NCBI GenBank assembly: GCA_034190875.2
Contig: CM067354.1
Span: 5,944,424-6,008,423, forward strand
DNA: 64,000 bases
Direction: 5' to 3'
Origin: Urechis unicinctus
Taxonomy: Eukaryota > Annelida > Polychaeta > Xenopneusta > Urechidae
Part shown: in pieces, positions 25,725-39,699 of the stretch
Numbering within the stretch: position 1 is the first letter of the stretch
Layout of the letters: every line of letters begins with the position of its first letter
Notes under the pieces: model-generated
What the model saw: only the letters and a program-made list of their open reading frames with translations
Database searches by the model: none
What the model was told of the DNA's origin: nothing
Made by a program: the position numbers and the translations under genes

Positions 25725-28700
25725 ATTTGCCATCGTCATCTATTCATTACCTCCCTACATCAAACAAAATCAGACTTCACACATTTTACTGCGCAAAACA
25801 TTACATCTCATTGGACCCATAAATACCACATCGAGGAGCACTGTTGAAGAATTGTGTTGGCTTATTTAAAGTTTTTTGTTAGATACAAACCATTTGTGTC
25901 AATACTAACTACATGCATTCAAACAAATGCTTTAAGATGTTGCACAGGTATGCAGTAGTATGTATTTTGATATATGAAGGACATAAAATTATTTCATTAA
26001 CTGCCCTTCATCTTTTCCTCTTCTTCATCTCTTTGGCTAGCTTTGCGGTGATGCCGACGTGGTGTGGGCAAAGTTATAATGTGTAGGCACAGCATAGTTA
26101 ACCCACAGTCACACATGCGTATCATTTTACCATACTTAATAATTGATAATGATGTATTCTGCAGCAGAGAAGACGGAAGGAAAACTAGTTTTGCATCGTA
26201 GGCAGTGTGTCCTTTGATCGCACCTACTTCATACAATTAATGTAAATAATTCATCTTATTGATCATTCATTATCATCTGCGGAAGATTTTAACCTTTAAG
26301 GCATACCCTATTGCCAATGCTGATGAATGCAATATAATATATTAATTTATGGTTTTGTTGACTAAAATATTTCCACCTTTTCAGACATATCAACGCAATT
26401 TTGCATTTACTCTTGTATGATGAGAGCAACATATACGATGATACTCTTTGGATGAGTAACTTGTGGAACTGCTAATGTACGACGCACAAATTCAGGTGGC
26501 TTATCAAGCAGATTTCCTTTTGTCTCATTCCGAGGGTACCTTAAATGCTTATTCCTTCAGTTCCAATACTGTTAGCAGCAATTAGGGAAGCGTTATAATC
26601 GTTTAGTGTTTGAAAACAAATTTTAACATCCGAAGTTATTCTGCTATCGCTTTCGAATGTGATGATGTAATCCAATCGATTAATGGGTAACGAATAGCGC
26701 TTAACCACGACGGTCTACTTAACGATGATAGGATTATGTTTCTCTGCCAAAGCAGAATTCAAGCTTTTGTTTTCATTCACAGATAAGTTAGTTCAATCGA
26801 CAAAGAGTGTCTACGAGAGGCGCCATTTTCATCCTTCAATTCGTCAAATTGCTGCTCTCACTAAGCTTTCAAGTAATGCAATAGAATTATCAACTGGCCA
26901 TTGCAGAGAATCGAATGACGAAGTAAACCAAGTCTTCAATGTGTTTCCATCATAAGATTACAGCTTTATTTGCATGCTTAACGGCATTTACATCTTAAGC
27001 GTGAGTCGACTATTCTTATGCTTGAAATGTGAAAACGTACCCAATAAATATTGATTAAACTGTTTATGATAGGTTGAAGGGATCGAACAATGCCAATAAG
27101 GTAGCACGCTTCACGATTGGTGAACTAAGTGGCATCCAGAAATAGAATATTGTTCCAGGTGCAATCATCCTTACGCTGACATGTTGCAATATGCACACCA
27201 TATTCAAGCTGCATGGTGTGTGGAAAATACTGTGGCAAACATTTGAGACAGCCGATCATACCAGAGCAGAAGGGTCTGTCGTTCCATTATCAAGCCAATT
27301 GACGCTGCTACGTTCCCCTTTCTATATCTTTATTATATAGTCACCAATTGTAAACAGGATCGAGCAAACGTGTATGGCGAATTTGCCTAGCCACGACGCA
27401 CCATGATTAATTTGTTTGTGGTCATAAATTGCCGTTGAAAACGGTAGATTTAATTTATATTTATAACAAGCACATAAATTGAACGAACTGCGTATAATAG
27501 CTAGTGGTGGCTGTATTGCCAAACGTGAGGTAATGCGGTGGGTAATGCAGTCATGAAATGCAAACACAGGCAGTCGAAAAATGCAGTAGCGATAACCCAG
27601 AATTAACCAGAAATATCGATATCTCAAGACTCAAAATCTATGTTTCGAGGTTAATTGTTTTGTCATTGCGATGTAAACGAGGTTGTCAAATGAACAAAAT
27701 CAACATCTGAAGCAATCATTTGATGTGCTTTCATTGAGGCCCGTGGATTTTCTACCGATTAAATTGAACTCAAGCGAGTTCATCATTAAAGTATCATAGC
27801 AATAATCAAGCTCGCGGCTTTAGGACACATAGAAGTTATCGCATATTTTTCGGAACCGAAAGAGGATTTGAATGATGTGTACATTCACCTACGTTGGTGA
27901 TAACAACAGGCGCTGATAGACGGTGCAAACCTTTTGGCGCGCAATGCCATATTTGCCATGATTGCTGCGCAGAATGATAAGAACTATTGCAACAAGGGTT
28001 ATGAGGAATACTTTACTTTCATCTGTTAAGCTTTTTGTGTAGATATCAAAAATGTGGCACCGCGGAAAGAGCTATACATTCATTGCGCTAGCTCAGATAT
28101 TAGCAAAACTTTATAAATGATCTACTCCTAGCATTGGTCTCTATAACGTTCTATTTTCGATGTGCCAATTGTTTACTAGCAAGGGGCAATACCTAAATAG
28201 CTTTCACGCTCAAATTGCCAGTTATACGTTGGTGTCATCTGATGTTTAGATCTGTGTTGCCGTTATGGAGGTGATGACCAACATTTGCTATCAATGCAAA
28301 TATAATTGCTTTCTATATGTATCATTAACTATGCGCAGCAGTTGCTCAATGGGCGATTCGAGATGCTGCTCGAGTTATAAGCCCCAATACAGCAGTGAAA
28401 TGCCCTATTGAACGGCCCAGTGGATCCCGTCATTTATTACACCTCGCATGATTAATAATGTAAAAGAATGAATTCTAACCACGGTCACGGACGCGCATGA
28501 TAGATTGGTCGGTTGATAAGCGAGTGCTTATAACCGAAAATGTCGCTCGTAACCTAATGCTGTTTCAGATAACATTATTTTACGTCTTGAAATGAGTTTG
28601 TACCAGATGATATTGCGATTGTTTGCCAAACTGTCGTGGTACCCAGCCTGATGCAGTAATACAATTTCTCTAATAGACAGCGAATTTTGTTCCTTGGTTG

Positions 28701-30215
28701 TAGTAAAGGGAGATGCGATTACAAAATCAATACTGCTAGGTCGCCATTGCCGGAGCGTAGAAACCTCGGTACCCGAAACTCTCGCCATTGCATCCACTTG
28801 AATGCCTGCATTGTTGTCTAACGGCGGTGTTTTATCGTGCTGAATTGCCTCGAGCTGGGAATTACTGCCAGCTGTAAAATAGTTTGATGAACGGAACATT
28901 TCTTTTATCTTGATACACCCGCTGTCGAAAGAGACGATTTTTTGGGCTGTCGCATGTGTATGATAACCTGCTACGACATTAAGTCTTTACATTACAAAAT
29001 TTAGTGTTTTTCAAGAGCCATCTTTCCGCTCTGCCAGTAGTCCAACCTGCATGGTCATCAAAACTTGAAAGGGGACAGGCATGTGGAATAACCATGTAGC
29101 GATCATTGCCTCGTATCATAGTCAAATGGTTCGATAATGTGAAATGTGACATGTTATTTTAGGTAACCGGCACTTTTAGCTGATTTAGTTTATTAATCTA
29201 CTTAGTGCCATGCTACGTCAATTCGGGCTTATCATATGGTGATACTTTTCACGTGTCATCTACTGGGTCATGAGAAATTACGTGTAAAAGACCTTTATTC
29301 GTTTTGCTGGTGTGCGTCAATTCTCTGTGTTTGATCACAATAAAGGGTATAATGAAACCACAGGTTGCATAAAACCACATCTGATAGAGCAAATACTCTT
29401 AAGAGAGACGAAAAGCATTATGCTTTAAAAAGGGGGATTGGGTGATATGGTCCCTTGTTATTACCAGGTTAAAATCAATGTTCCCATGTTTCGGCGGGAT
29501 GATATTACTGACTCACGAATATCCATGATTAGGGTTTATTGTTCATATAATTATTTGACCCCATCCTCATAACGCAATCTGTGGCAATGTCTGCTGGTCG
29601 GCGTTGTGTCTTAGGGCGATTGTGTCGATGGACCTGTTGGTAGAAAACACAAGAGAAGAACCTGTCTAAATTGACTCACCATAAAGCATCAAGAATGAGA
29701 GATGAGACTGGAACAACATTATCCATGCTAACCCTGGTGAACACACATTAATTTGTCTTGAGTTTTATAGCTAGTGGTGGTTTTAATGCCTAGCCCGAAG
29801 CAATGTGGCGTGAGAATGTAATGGCAGTCGGACAAATGCAACAGCGATAAATCAGAATAATTATGTATAGGTAAACTTATCAAGCCTCAATGAAGTGCTT
29901 AACGCTAATTATATGTTTCGTTTGTCATTTTAATATCAGCAAAAATGATTTGGATATACAACTATAGCCGATATATGAAACGAAAACAATATATGAGACA
30001 ATCATTAGGTGTGCTTCTATTAGGATCTTTCAAATGGGCTACTGGCTTACGTGAACAAATTCATGTGAATTGCATTAATTTCAGACGATCTCATCGCTGT
30101 AAAGATTATATAAATGATAAGGTTATCAAAAACATTACGGTTGCTGTTGAACGGAGGATAGCCGTTCAAGCTTTTTTCAACAGTTGTTGATGACAGGCGC
30201 TGAGGAATGGCACCT
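25725..30215. repeat. B-type module, diverged full copy (B3)
   Basis: Aligns with 2181-6801 and 8345-13126 through the whole length. Examples are 25728/2181 ('gccatcgtcatctattcatt'), 27185/3690 ('caatatgcacaccatattca'), 28290/4725, 28840/5290 ('attgcctcgagctg'), 29080/5532 and 29770/6245 (M sub-module). Two M sub-modules at about 27490-27610 and 29765-29855 are 2.27 kb apart, as in B1. It lacks the TA tract, has a single 37-bp unit, and matches B1 by eye at roughly 80%. It retains the junction sequence that tandem copy 1 lost ('agccgttcaagc...caacagttgttgatgacagg'). No reading frame is conserved. Confidence 0.9.
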
Positions 30216-31100
30216 CATTTGAAACGAATAAAACACAAAAAAGCTAACGAGAGGTATAGAAAATTAAAATATACTTTTAAAAGAATTTGTATACCAATTT
30301 TAACTGTCTATTAATGTTCTCATTTTTGTAATGCAGACGTATAAAATTTAGTATATCAAGCTCTTTATTTTAGACTTTTGTCGCCATTCCTCGGATAGTG
30401 ATTCTTGCGCTTGCATTTAATACGAAACCTTTATTGGCACTGGGGTTGACGATCAACCACAGCCAAAAAAGCTTGCGTTTGGTTCATAAGGTACTGTGTT
30501 TTGACAGCTGTTGGGGGGCATGTAACCACCCTTGTCTACCCATACGCGCATGAGTGATCCCATTAACGCCGCTCATGTCTTAATGCAGTGATTCAATAAA
30601 AGCAAGCGCGACATAGGTCTATTTATTTCAATAAGCATCAGGTTTGACGTTAAACTACTGCTTCAGCTACTTTGCCTGTGAGTTGATATTGATACACATG
30701 AAATTCCGGGAATTAGATCAAAGACATAAACATGACAAAACCATTAAGCATTGATATTCGTGCGCTCGTCATATCAAAACACTGCTACTCTTGTCATCAT
30801 GGCAATACCCATCTTTATCTTCTTCCAGCACATATAACTAGTATTTTCTCGTGCTAGCCTACAAACGGATGATGCACACATGCTACATGGGATATGTTTT
30901 TTTAAACAAAAAGGCACCATGTCGATGAGACTCATGATACGTTGCGCACAGCAGTGTAAAAAAAGAGAATGCGGTAATTCCATTGCTCGTCTGTGTAAGG
31001 GATCGATGGCCATGCAGGTTTTGTTATACCAAAGAGGTTTAAAAGAGTGCCGTTAATTTAACGTAGAGCACAACGGCTGCATATTCAGCGCGATTAAACA
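30216..31100. repeat. C-type module (second copy)
   Basis: Follows B3 just as 13127-14099 follows tandem copy 2, so the B-to-C order is conserved. Shared blocks are 30477/13618 ('ggttcataaggt' type), 30550/13690 ('gtgatcccatt'), 30616/13763 ('ggtctatttatttcaataag') and 30700/13845 ('cacatgaaattccggga'). 30778-30815 also matches 20094-20130. Confidence 0.75.
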
Positions 31101-33049
31101 ACACTGCATAACTGCGATCCAGGCATCCAAGTGTATTCAGCAGCAAGATGATCCGTTTTGTAGTGCTGCATTACAACCGTTGAGAGCTTGAATATTTATT
31201 TTGCTACTGCCTTAATATATAAATCAGACGTTATATAGAAATGGCTTTATCATAAGGGGAAAAAATCCAGCTGATGCATTCAAATAGTATTTCAGGATTA
31301 TCTAAGTCGTTATTAATTAACATTATTAGTTGCGTTAGAATATCGACGTCTACTTGCCCATTACTACAGTTCTCACTAATTGGTCATAGACGCTTAAGAT
31401 CAGTCGATGAGCCAACTGTTGATGGCATAGAAGCCGACTCATAGGAACTTATCAAATAATCATCAATGGGTTCTGTAGACAATATGTTTAGACATAACGT
31501 ATTTTCACCCTGTTTGTGTAACAAGTGGATGTGTTGCAGCAAGCTGTGTATCAGCTGCATTTTGCTACAGTTACAAAGTTTTGAACTTTATGGTTGAAAT
31601 CATACATGTCTCTGAAGAGACACGATAGGCACTTCAGCGATGCTCCAATTAATATAAATACATCGGCAGTTATCGTAATTTAGAAGGTTAAAAAGTATCT
31701 AGCACATTCCAACAAACGGGAACCGCGTGCGGTTCAATGACAAGTGATATATACAAACATTTATATGCTCATCTAGTGATATATGACACTGAATCAAGCT
31801 TGATGTAAATGGCTTTCAACATAGTTCGTCGTGCTCACTGGTGTCGGAATATCGCCAAATTGGTTGCTCTCATTGGAAAGTTCTGATGCTATGATATAGC
31901 ATTAATCCTGCATATAGGTTTGCAGATTGTGGCTGTAATTGAGTTTGACAATTATTGCTCAGGTCATGACTTTCCCGGAATATAATCGTATAATAACATA
32001 TTAATTGGAGATTTGTGATTGCTTCAGAAAAAATTAATCAGCTCATAGAAAAACCGACGACTTGAACGATCAATTGTGGACAATAGCGCAAAAAATATTC
32101 ATGAACAGAATGCAGACATTAGTCATATAAAAGGGTGAAGAAAGATGAAAAAATTTATAGGAATACCATTTCAACTACATAGTTGTATATGGCCAGTGAA
32201 ATTCCCCAATATAACACTAAATTAGACTCAACCTCTTTTGATTATTTTAGGACAAGCTAAAACCTCACATATTTTGTCACAACTGAAGTCATGTCCTCAT
32301 TCATCATTTGGCAGTTTATATAAAGATTGATGAAATTTGATGTGAAAGGTTTGCTTGACTTTGTGATTGCATGGTCTTTTGGTTAGGTTTATCAAATATT
32401 AATCGTACTTAGTTTTTTTACACAGCCGTTAGATTCCTTGAACTAAATGTAATTTCCATTTTGGTCAGTGACAATAACATTTGGATAGCAGTTTGATGGA
32501 TTCATTGTAGACACCAAAATCACACTAGTTTGTATGTGCTATAGAAGCTTATCCCTGCCTCACCTTACCATGCAATGGCGAGCTTTCGAAATTAATACTT
32601 GAAAAAATCACGAAAAACCTAACATATGTGAAGTATTTACTTCCTAAGCCGCACCTGCCTTTATGATCCCTTTGCCCCATAAATAATAAATAACCATGAG
32701 TTCATGTTGTAGAAATACATTGGCTCATGATCGTCACGTTTATTCATAGTGTAACATATATTTTGGGTTCATTCATATAACTATTCCGTAAACGTTCAAT
32801 AAACACACAAAGCGAGAGTCGGCCATACCGTACTGGTTACTCTTGCACAAGTAGCCAATTAAACAAACCATAACACGAGCATACATTGTTTCATCATCAA
32901 CAAAATTTGATACAAATATAGCGACTATATGCTAAATATAAGGTTCCTTGTTAAGGACTTAAAGGTGCATCACTGATATTTTAATAGTTAAATCACTCAG
33001 TATTACATTAGCGTTTTAAGCCTGGCAGTTATATTCCATGATAAGTAAG
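31101..33049. other. Gene-free diverged repeats, partly E-like
   Basis: 31540-32000 carries weak E-module similarity, for example 31640-31680 with 36500-36545 and 31965-32025 with 36835-36895. The rest shows no clear relation inside the window, and no open frame of note. Confidence 0.45.
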
Positions 33050-35810
33050 AGAATTGGATAGATTTTATGCTGGTTCTAAATCTTATGTTAAGCTCCATTA
33101 TGATGCGTTTGCATTATTTGATGAATTGCATGCGTTATTTTCACTGCCCATACGCAGCCCCCATTCCAATCCTTTCACACAATTATGAATGGCTATATAG
33201 CACCACAAAATGCAGAGGCTACAATGTTGTAATGCGATCTAGATTTCAACACAGAGAATATTCGCGTGATCGAGAGAGTTGTAAGATGTATGGCTCTCAG
33301 TGTCATCGCAATTTACTCAAGAGCAACCTACGGTACAAAATTGTCCCGGTTTGTTATGTCCATATCAGTTTATCCAATGGGCGGTTATGGGTGATTAGTT
33401 AACAAAGGAAATAGCTCTCTGTCTTGGAAGAACGAAGGTCAAATAATAACACTCGCAAATACTACCAACCAGGTAGCATATATCCAAATCATTACCTGCA
33501 TAACACGGATAGTGACAAGCATTATTTCAGGCTAAGACATCTGAACTATTGGCCAAGCAACCATCCAAGCCAATGATAAGATTGACGACGGGGAATTATC
33601 CACTTCATGTTTCGGTATGGTAAACATTGATGTAAAGAACTGAAGCTGGAAGAACTATCAGATAGGGTTACCCAGAATGCATCATTTCATTTTGGTACCG
33701 CATTAATTTAAAAGACATAAATCGATGAGCAAGATTTAAATATATATTTTCATCAAAATTGACTTTCAATTTGCGATGCACAAATAACCGGACTACTATG
33801 GAAACTTCAGCGCTTTTTCTCATCTTATAATCCGCATTAACTGCAAAAAGAACGGTGCATTACTTAGAAGCATATCTGGCACCACTCATTGTTTGATACA
33901 GTGGCTTTATTACATGATTATATATGTGTTTGCTTAATTTAATAATAAACCACCTTTAAATATCGATTGATTAATGTCTTCTGTGTTGAGTATTCTTTCA
34001 TTTTATGAATGAAAATACTGTTATAATCAGTTTAATTAACAATATTAGTATAATGACAAATCTAATATAGCAACCCTCAGTGCCAATTCTAAATTAACTG
34101 GAATATGCGTTACTGCAAACCATGTCAGACTGTATGCACATCTCTAATCGACAGATACAAAAAAAGGTGGCCAAATTATATAATTCAATAACGTCGATTT
34201 CATGGATAATGCAAGCGTATTGCACACACTTACAAAATTGTTACTTAATCTTCAACATACCATTACCCAGTTGCTTATGGGAATTCTATATAGGCAAGTG
34301 TTTTACTGCTCTATTATATCAGTATGTCACAAGTATTGTCAAGCTGTTGTTTCAAAGTTGCACCTGCCAAATGCGTGAACGGATGCAAGCTTGCAATCCT
34401 TAACACGGATATCAAATAAAATCGTGTTTATCATCCGTGTTGTAAGTATTAAGCCAACATATATTAAGTACACAATGTTGATGTCAACGGATTGTTCTGA
34501 AAACATTCATGGAAAAAATCATTATGCCCGTTGGTAGAAATGCATTTAATCTCTCAGAATAAGCCCGTTCACTGCCTCTTACTCAATTAATCGCCAGAGC
34601 ATAACCCTTTTATTTAAAAAAACTATGCACATTCAGTAGATATTTTTGAGTATTCAGTATATAACGAATGTATCGTAATAATTTAAATATTGTACATTTG
34701 ATGTTAGTGTTATGTTGACTTGCCATTCGCGGTTTACTCCCAATATTCGAAACGATCTCAAGGAAGCTCTCGTGCCCCAAAAATTGGTAGTTACCTGAGA
34801 ATTGACATGATCAGCATGTGAAGATTTATTCTTTGTTCTTATAAATGAATGTTTCTAACCTTGATATGGATTATGGTGATATATCATGCAGGAAAGATTA
34901 ATAAATTGATCGAATACAGCTAATTCCGTCTTTAATTTCACATAATGTCACAAATATCAGCGATGGCATGAACGTATATTAAAGGCTTGAATGCGCTCCT
35001 TATCATTCTATTCCTACATGATTTATCGAAGACCAAGGTGTAGTAGACGAACGTCACGGCAATAACACTTATTTGTGCTTCGCAAATAACTGCGTGAATT
35101 TATTTAGCACTTATGGAGCTTAAGCTCCTCTTAATGGCCACTTATATTTTGAACCAGTTTCATGCCCAACGTATTGATGGAAACATTAAGCAGTTGCTTT
35201 TATATATTCAATATTTGTATCTGGTTGATCCATGTATACCAAAAACATGGATTTATCAACTTATGCAAGAATATATTATGTGAACGGACTAAGGAATAAT
35301 TGGTGTGTATCACATTTTAATACCCCCTTTAGCATTTCTTACACAGTTGTTGTGCCGAGGACTAAGTGTAGAAATATTCGAATAAATAGGCAACATATCA
35401 GCGATGTAGTTCGATTAATCATTAATCACAGTCGTGTACTTACGAAGACATTTACTGTCACCCGTTCTAATTCATTGTCCGGCTCCAGCGGTTGTCGGAA
35501 CATCGGAACCTATATTATAAAACACCATACGTGTGTAAACCTCTCTAGACGCTTGAACATCTTCAATCAATATGTATTGAACTATTTCCGATCCCCCATA
35601 TCAGTTTTACATTTGACAAATGACATGATGGGTGCGGTATTTGTAAAACTTAAACGGACTACTATCCGACCGGAAGCATGGCTGACATTAGCAGCTCGCT
35701 TTGATCATGAGTCTTATTCGTATCCAATCGCCTCCTATTGGGTGTCCCTCTTCATTATATTGACCCTAGAAACGGCTAATTTACCTGGTCAATAGTTTCT
35801 TTTCACATTT
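33050..35810. repeat. D-type module (second copy), with an inserted M-proximal piece
   Basis: Paralogue of 14100-15770. In addition, 33560-33870 matches 12700-13000, including the stretch lost from tandem copy 1 ('tttcaatttgcgatgcacaa' at 33763 and 12902). A direct repeat of about 35 bases ('aatattgtacatttgatgtt') occurs at 34686 and again at 35895. Open frames of 111 and 187 codons lie inside; see the separate entry for the longer one. Confidence 0.7.
35232..35795 (+). other. Longest open frame in the window (187 codons), probably not a gene
   Basis: An ATG-initiated frame runs 187 codons to TAG. A frame this long is somewhat unexpected at this base composition: I estimate a few per cent chance for the whole window. 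However, the sequence lies within a D-type repeat whose other copy (15296-15760) aligns with it but has in-frame stops and indels that are not multiples of three. The predicted product is basic, without a signal peptide, repeats, cysteine pattern or catalytic motif that I recognise. I list it as an open frame only. A lineage-specific gene or a fortuitous frame are both possible; the latter is much likelier. Confidence 0.12.
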
Positions 35811-36329
35811 ATCCCACTTTTGTAGAGACCATACTTTGCTGTGGTGTTAAACTCAACACTAATTTACTTCCTTGCTTTGCTTACCTACTAATGTAAATAT
35901 TGTACATTTGATGTTTGCGTTATGTTGACTGTTGCTTACCTACTTACCTACTTACTTCATCCCATCTCAAATATCTTGCATGTATAAATGTTCGGATTGC
36001 ATCAACCGTCGCAACAGTGTAATGCCAGAGAACGAGCTGGAGTTGTTGTTTGTGTCAGGGTAAGTCATAATAATGTTCAGGACATCCGTAACTGCAATAG
36101 TTTCTACTTAGGGAGCGCATATACCTCGTCTACATTATATAGTAACAGGCTATTTGCATTTTCGGAAACGCGAGAGATGAACCTTGTGCGGTTGTTGGAT
36201 ATCTGCTGATTCATCGGCATCATAATCATGACTAATATATGAACGGAAGATACACACATGCTAAATGGTTTGTATCTACCAGTAGACGCGTTTTTGACCA
36301 GCGGCTAATACCGGCAAAGGCAAGTAGTC
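35811..36329. other. Gene-free spacer with short tetranucleotide run
   Basis: Contains a short degenerate TACC/TACT run at about 35937-35957 and a direct-repeat partner of 34686. A 73-codon open frame at 35988-36209 has no recognisable features. Confidence 0.4.
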
Positions 36330-37960
36330 ATCCAGCTTTCGACATGGGTTTTATGTCAACCAAATGCTAAGTAGAACCCTGTGTCCTACAAGCCATATAT
36401 TGCGACAGTCACAGCATGTCAAATACACAGGTATGCAAAGTCATTGATTTCAGCAAGCAGATGATGAATACAGCTCTGCATAACATCGTATCGACTGAAT
36501 TGTCTCAATTGGCACCTCATTCATGCTCCAATACATATAAATACACCGTAATCTAGTGCTATTCTGAACCCTCTAAAGTATCCTTCATATTTAACGACAG
36601 GAAACTATGTTTCGATTCAATGAAAAGTTATAAATGCAATCAAATATCGGTTACTCAAGGATTCTAGTGGAACATGATTCTGAATCTAGCATGATGTAAT
36701 TATAATCAATTCGCCAGGTCCATTACGGAAGGGATATCGCCTCATTTGTTACCTTCCTCAACTTTACGTAATGATATTGTGCAGAGCCATAATTTTGCAA
36801 TGAATCGGGACGGAAATTGGGTTAGGCAAGAATTGTATAGGACATGAATCTCTTCATATTTAACCGTGTAGTAACATATTAATTCACGGGTTTTGATTAC
36901 TTTCGGCGACGTTAGCAAGCTTAACGAATTCGTATCCTAGTGTCCGTATCAAGGAATTCATCAAAATAAAGGATTCAATCTAGCATGGGCTGACACTTTT
37001 GTTGTCTTAGAAATGTGCATATCGTAGCTCAAGTTTGTATTGTGCATATTCTTTGCATTCTTCTAGCGAAAGATTATTGAGAGATTCACTCGGCCAATGA
37101 TAAACAACGCAAATGTGCGATCAAATCCATATCGGGTTTTCGTGCTGTAGGTAACAACTTTTAAGTAAAAAATTTTCATTGCATCGCTGAAAACAAATAG
37201 CTACAATCAAGTAAGTGCCCATTTGGCTGTTTTATTCACTGCTCCTATGTGTTAATATTTAGAATAAAAATCACTAAAACACAATAAACGTTTTACAAAA
37301 CAAGGATTCAATCGCATGCTCTTGTGCAGATCCCTCACCGGAAATACATTACATTGCCGAATGTTTCACGGAAATTGGCGATCATTAGGTGTATTGCTTT
37401 ATTGAAACTTAATTATAGCAAATCGAATGTTTCTTACGGAACAAATATTTTAAGGGACTGATTAACGTCGTAAATGGCTGGAAATGTTGAGAGGCGTCTA
37501 TTTTTAAAAATATTTAATCGGGGTATTTCCTGTCTGGATAATGCGTTTTCCATAGAACATAAGCGCGTTCTTGCTTGTTTACATTAGTAACAGATGTTTG
37601 CAATAAAAAGTCATTCTTAAAGCAAAGAACAAAATCATATAGGCATGGAAATCGGTTCAACACATACCACTTAGCGGTGTCTCTGTATTGACATCATATC
37701 AATATATTGACCATTAAACTCTGCTCGTGGGATAAAATGTCATATCCCTCCTCCTTTACCTCCTCATTGAATGCTATAAACTTGACACTTTTATCGGATG
37801 GCAAATTCACCGCCAAAGATTTATTCCTCGCTATAAGATGCAATTGACACATTTCTGTTACAGTGACACAGACGGAATGCTACACAAGAAACGACAATGC
37901 TGCTGTCAGATGTGCCTGCGTCGCACAATAGAACATAGTGTTTTGATGTATCAGCGACTT
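36330..37960. repeat. E-type module (second copy)
   Basis: Paralogue of 20985-22700 in the same orientation and order, with by eye about 75-80% matching in the conserved blocks and many indels. It lies directly after the D-type copy. At 14-22 kb the A2 copy sits between D and E, so the order of modules has been reshuffled. Confidence 0.8.
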
Positions 37961-39690
37961 ATAGTTGTTTTAAATAGGCTCGTGCATCATATTTAGGCAT
38001 CATAGTCGTGCCACAGAGACACTCCTACAAATCAATTTATCAAATATATCTATCATCGGGAAAAACATTTTCGTAAAGATTGCCTCCTGTTATATCCACC
38101 GGGAGTATGCGATTTTTTCTTATATTGCTTTTACACAACATAAGACAAATTTGCATATCGAGTGCATTGATCTTTGGTCTCACTCGAATCAAACCCAATA
38201 TGTGATTCTCAGCTCCTGTAAAGCCATTGGCAATCACAGACAAAAGATAGTTTCTGTGTTCCTTGGAACAAATACAGATTTCGCGCAATCTTTATTTCAT
38301 CCAGCCTGAGAGGAAGACACTAATTTCACTTATCCATTTGGAAATATGATATATTTTTCTGCTTGAATGGTGAAGGTCACATAGGTCAACATGAATCTCA
38401 TCGCTTGGATCATTGATTGAAAAGTTTAGTACAATTTTTAAAACTATTCTCTTAAAGGGCGCGAAAATATTTTTCTGGCTATGGCCATCTATGAGTCAAT
38501 AAGGAAACTAAGATAGCATTGATGAAAGAAATGTCACCGATATATTTTTCAGATAACATTATGTTACTTCTTGACATGAGTCTGTATCAGTTCGTATTTC
38601 GACTGGAAGTGTTTTAAGCTTTCGTGGTAGCTTGCCTGGTGCAGCAATCCTATTGCTGTAATAGACAGCGTATTGTGTGCCTCCGTTATAATAATGGAAG
38701 ATGTGGTAACAAAACCAATACTCCTAGCTCACCGTTGCTAGAACGTAGAAACCTCGGTGCCGTTGTATTCACTTGAATGTCTGTATTGTCGTCTTATGAC
38801 GGTGTTTTTTATGCTGCATTGCCTCGATATGTGAATTAGAATAACAAGCAAGTGGAATTACCATGCCAAGATCATCGCTTCATTTTATGGATAAATGGGC
38901 CGATAATGGGAAATAATTCTTTACAACAACAGATTGGCAATTTATTTTAGATTATCAGCTCTTTTATCTGATTTAGATGTTAATTTATTCAGTGCCATGA
39001 TTCGTCGAATAAGACTTATCTTATGAACAACAGGTTACATAAAACATACTAAATATAAGAAAAGCATTATGTTTCATATAACATAAGCCTCCGCTAATGA
39101 CATTGGGTGGTATTTTCCATAGTTAATGATGGGTAAGTATCAATGTTCCCATGTTTCTGCGTTTTTGTCGTAAATGTATTTGACACAATCCACATAACGC
39201 TATTGGTGGCAATGCATGCTGTTCGGGATAGTGATTATGTCGATAGACTTGTTGGCAGAACACACAAGTGACGCACACGCCTTAATTGATTCACCATAAA
39301 AGGCTAGGTGTAAAGTCGTATGGATCGCATGTTAGCATGAGAGCTGAGACTGGAATCACGTTATACATTTTACCATTGGCGGACACATACTAATTGTTCC
39401 TGCCAGGGGTGGTTTTCATGCCCAGCCAGAGGCAATGTGGCGTGATACCAGCAAATCCAGCATATATAAACCATAATAAGCCTGTAAAGATAGACATCTC
39501 AAGCCTCAGTGAACTGCTTAATGTTAAGTATATGTTTCATTTAAGGGAGTTAAGGGTAGTTTATAGACAAGTGGTGATCCATCTATTGTTTGAGCCATCT
39601 AAATCTAGTAATTGTGCGTGGATATTGATAATGTACTCCTCATTTTGGGTAGCATTGCTTCTAACCCATCTCGAATCCAACTAATGTTTC
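37961..39690. repeat. A-like fragment followed by partial B-type right half
   Basis: 38130-38260 resembles 17270-17390. 38540-39600 aligns with 5010-6500 and 28560-29990: 38571/5033 ('ttgacatgagt'), 38630/5090 ('cgtggtacc/agcttgcctg'), 38855/5533 (a single 37-bp unit) and the M sub-module at 39405-39485. Large internal deletions are present. The 96-codon open frame at 39394-39684 spans the M sub-module and is not conserved in its other copies. Confidence 0.65.
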
Positions 39691-39699
39691 AGCTTCCCC

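Noticed and set aside
28528..28899. 123-codon open frame on the minus strand in B3
   Set aside because: The equivalent stretches at 5000-5410 and 11170-11580 are broken by stops and indels; there is no recognisable domain.
33067..33402. 111-codon open frame on the plus strand in the D module
   Set aside because: The aligned copy at 14150-14480 is interrupted and no motif is seen.
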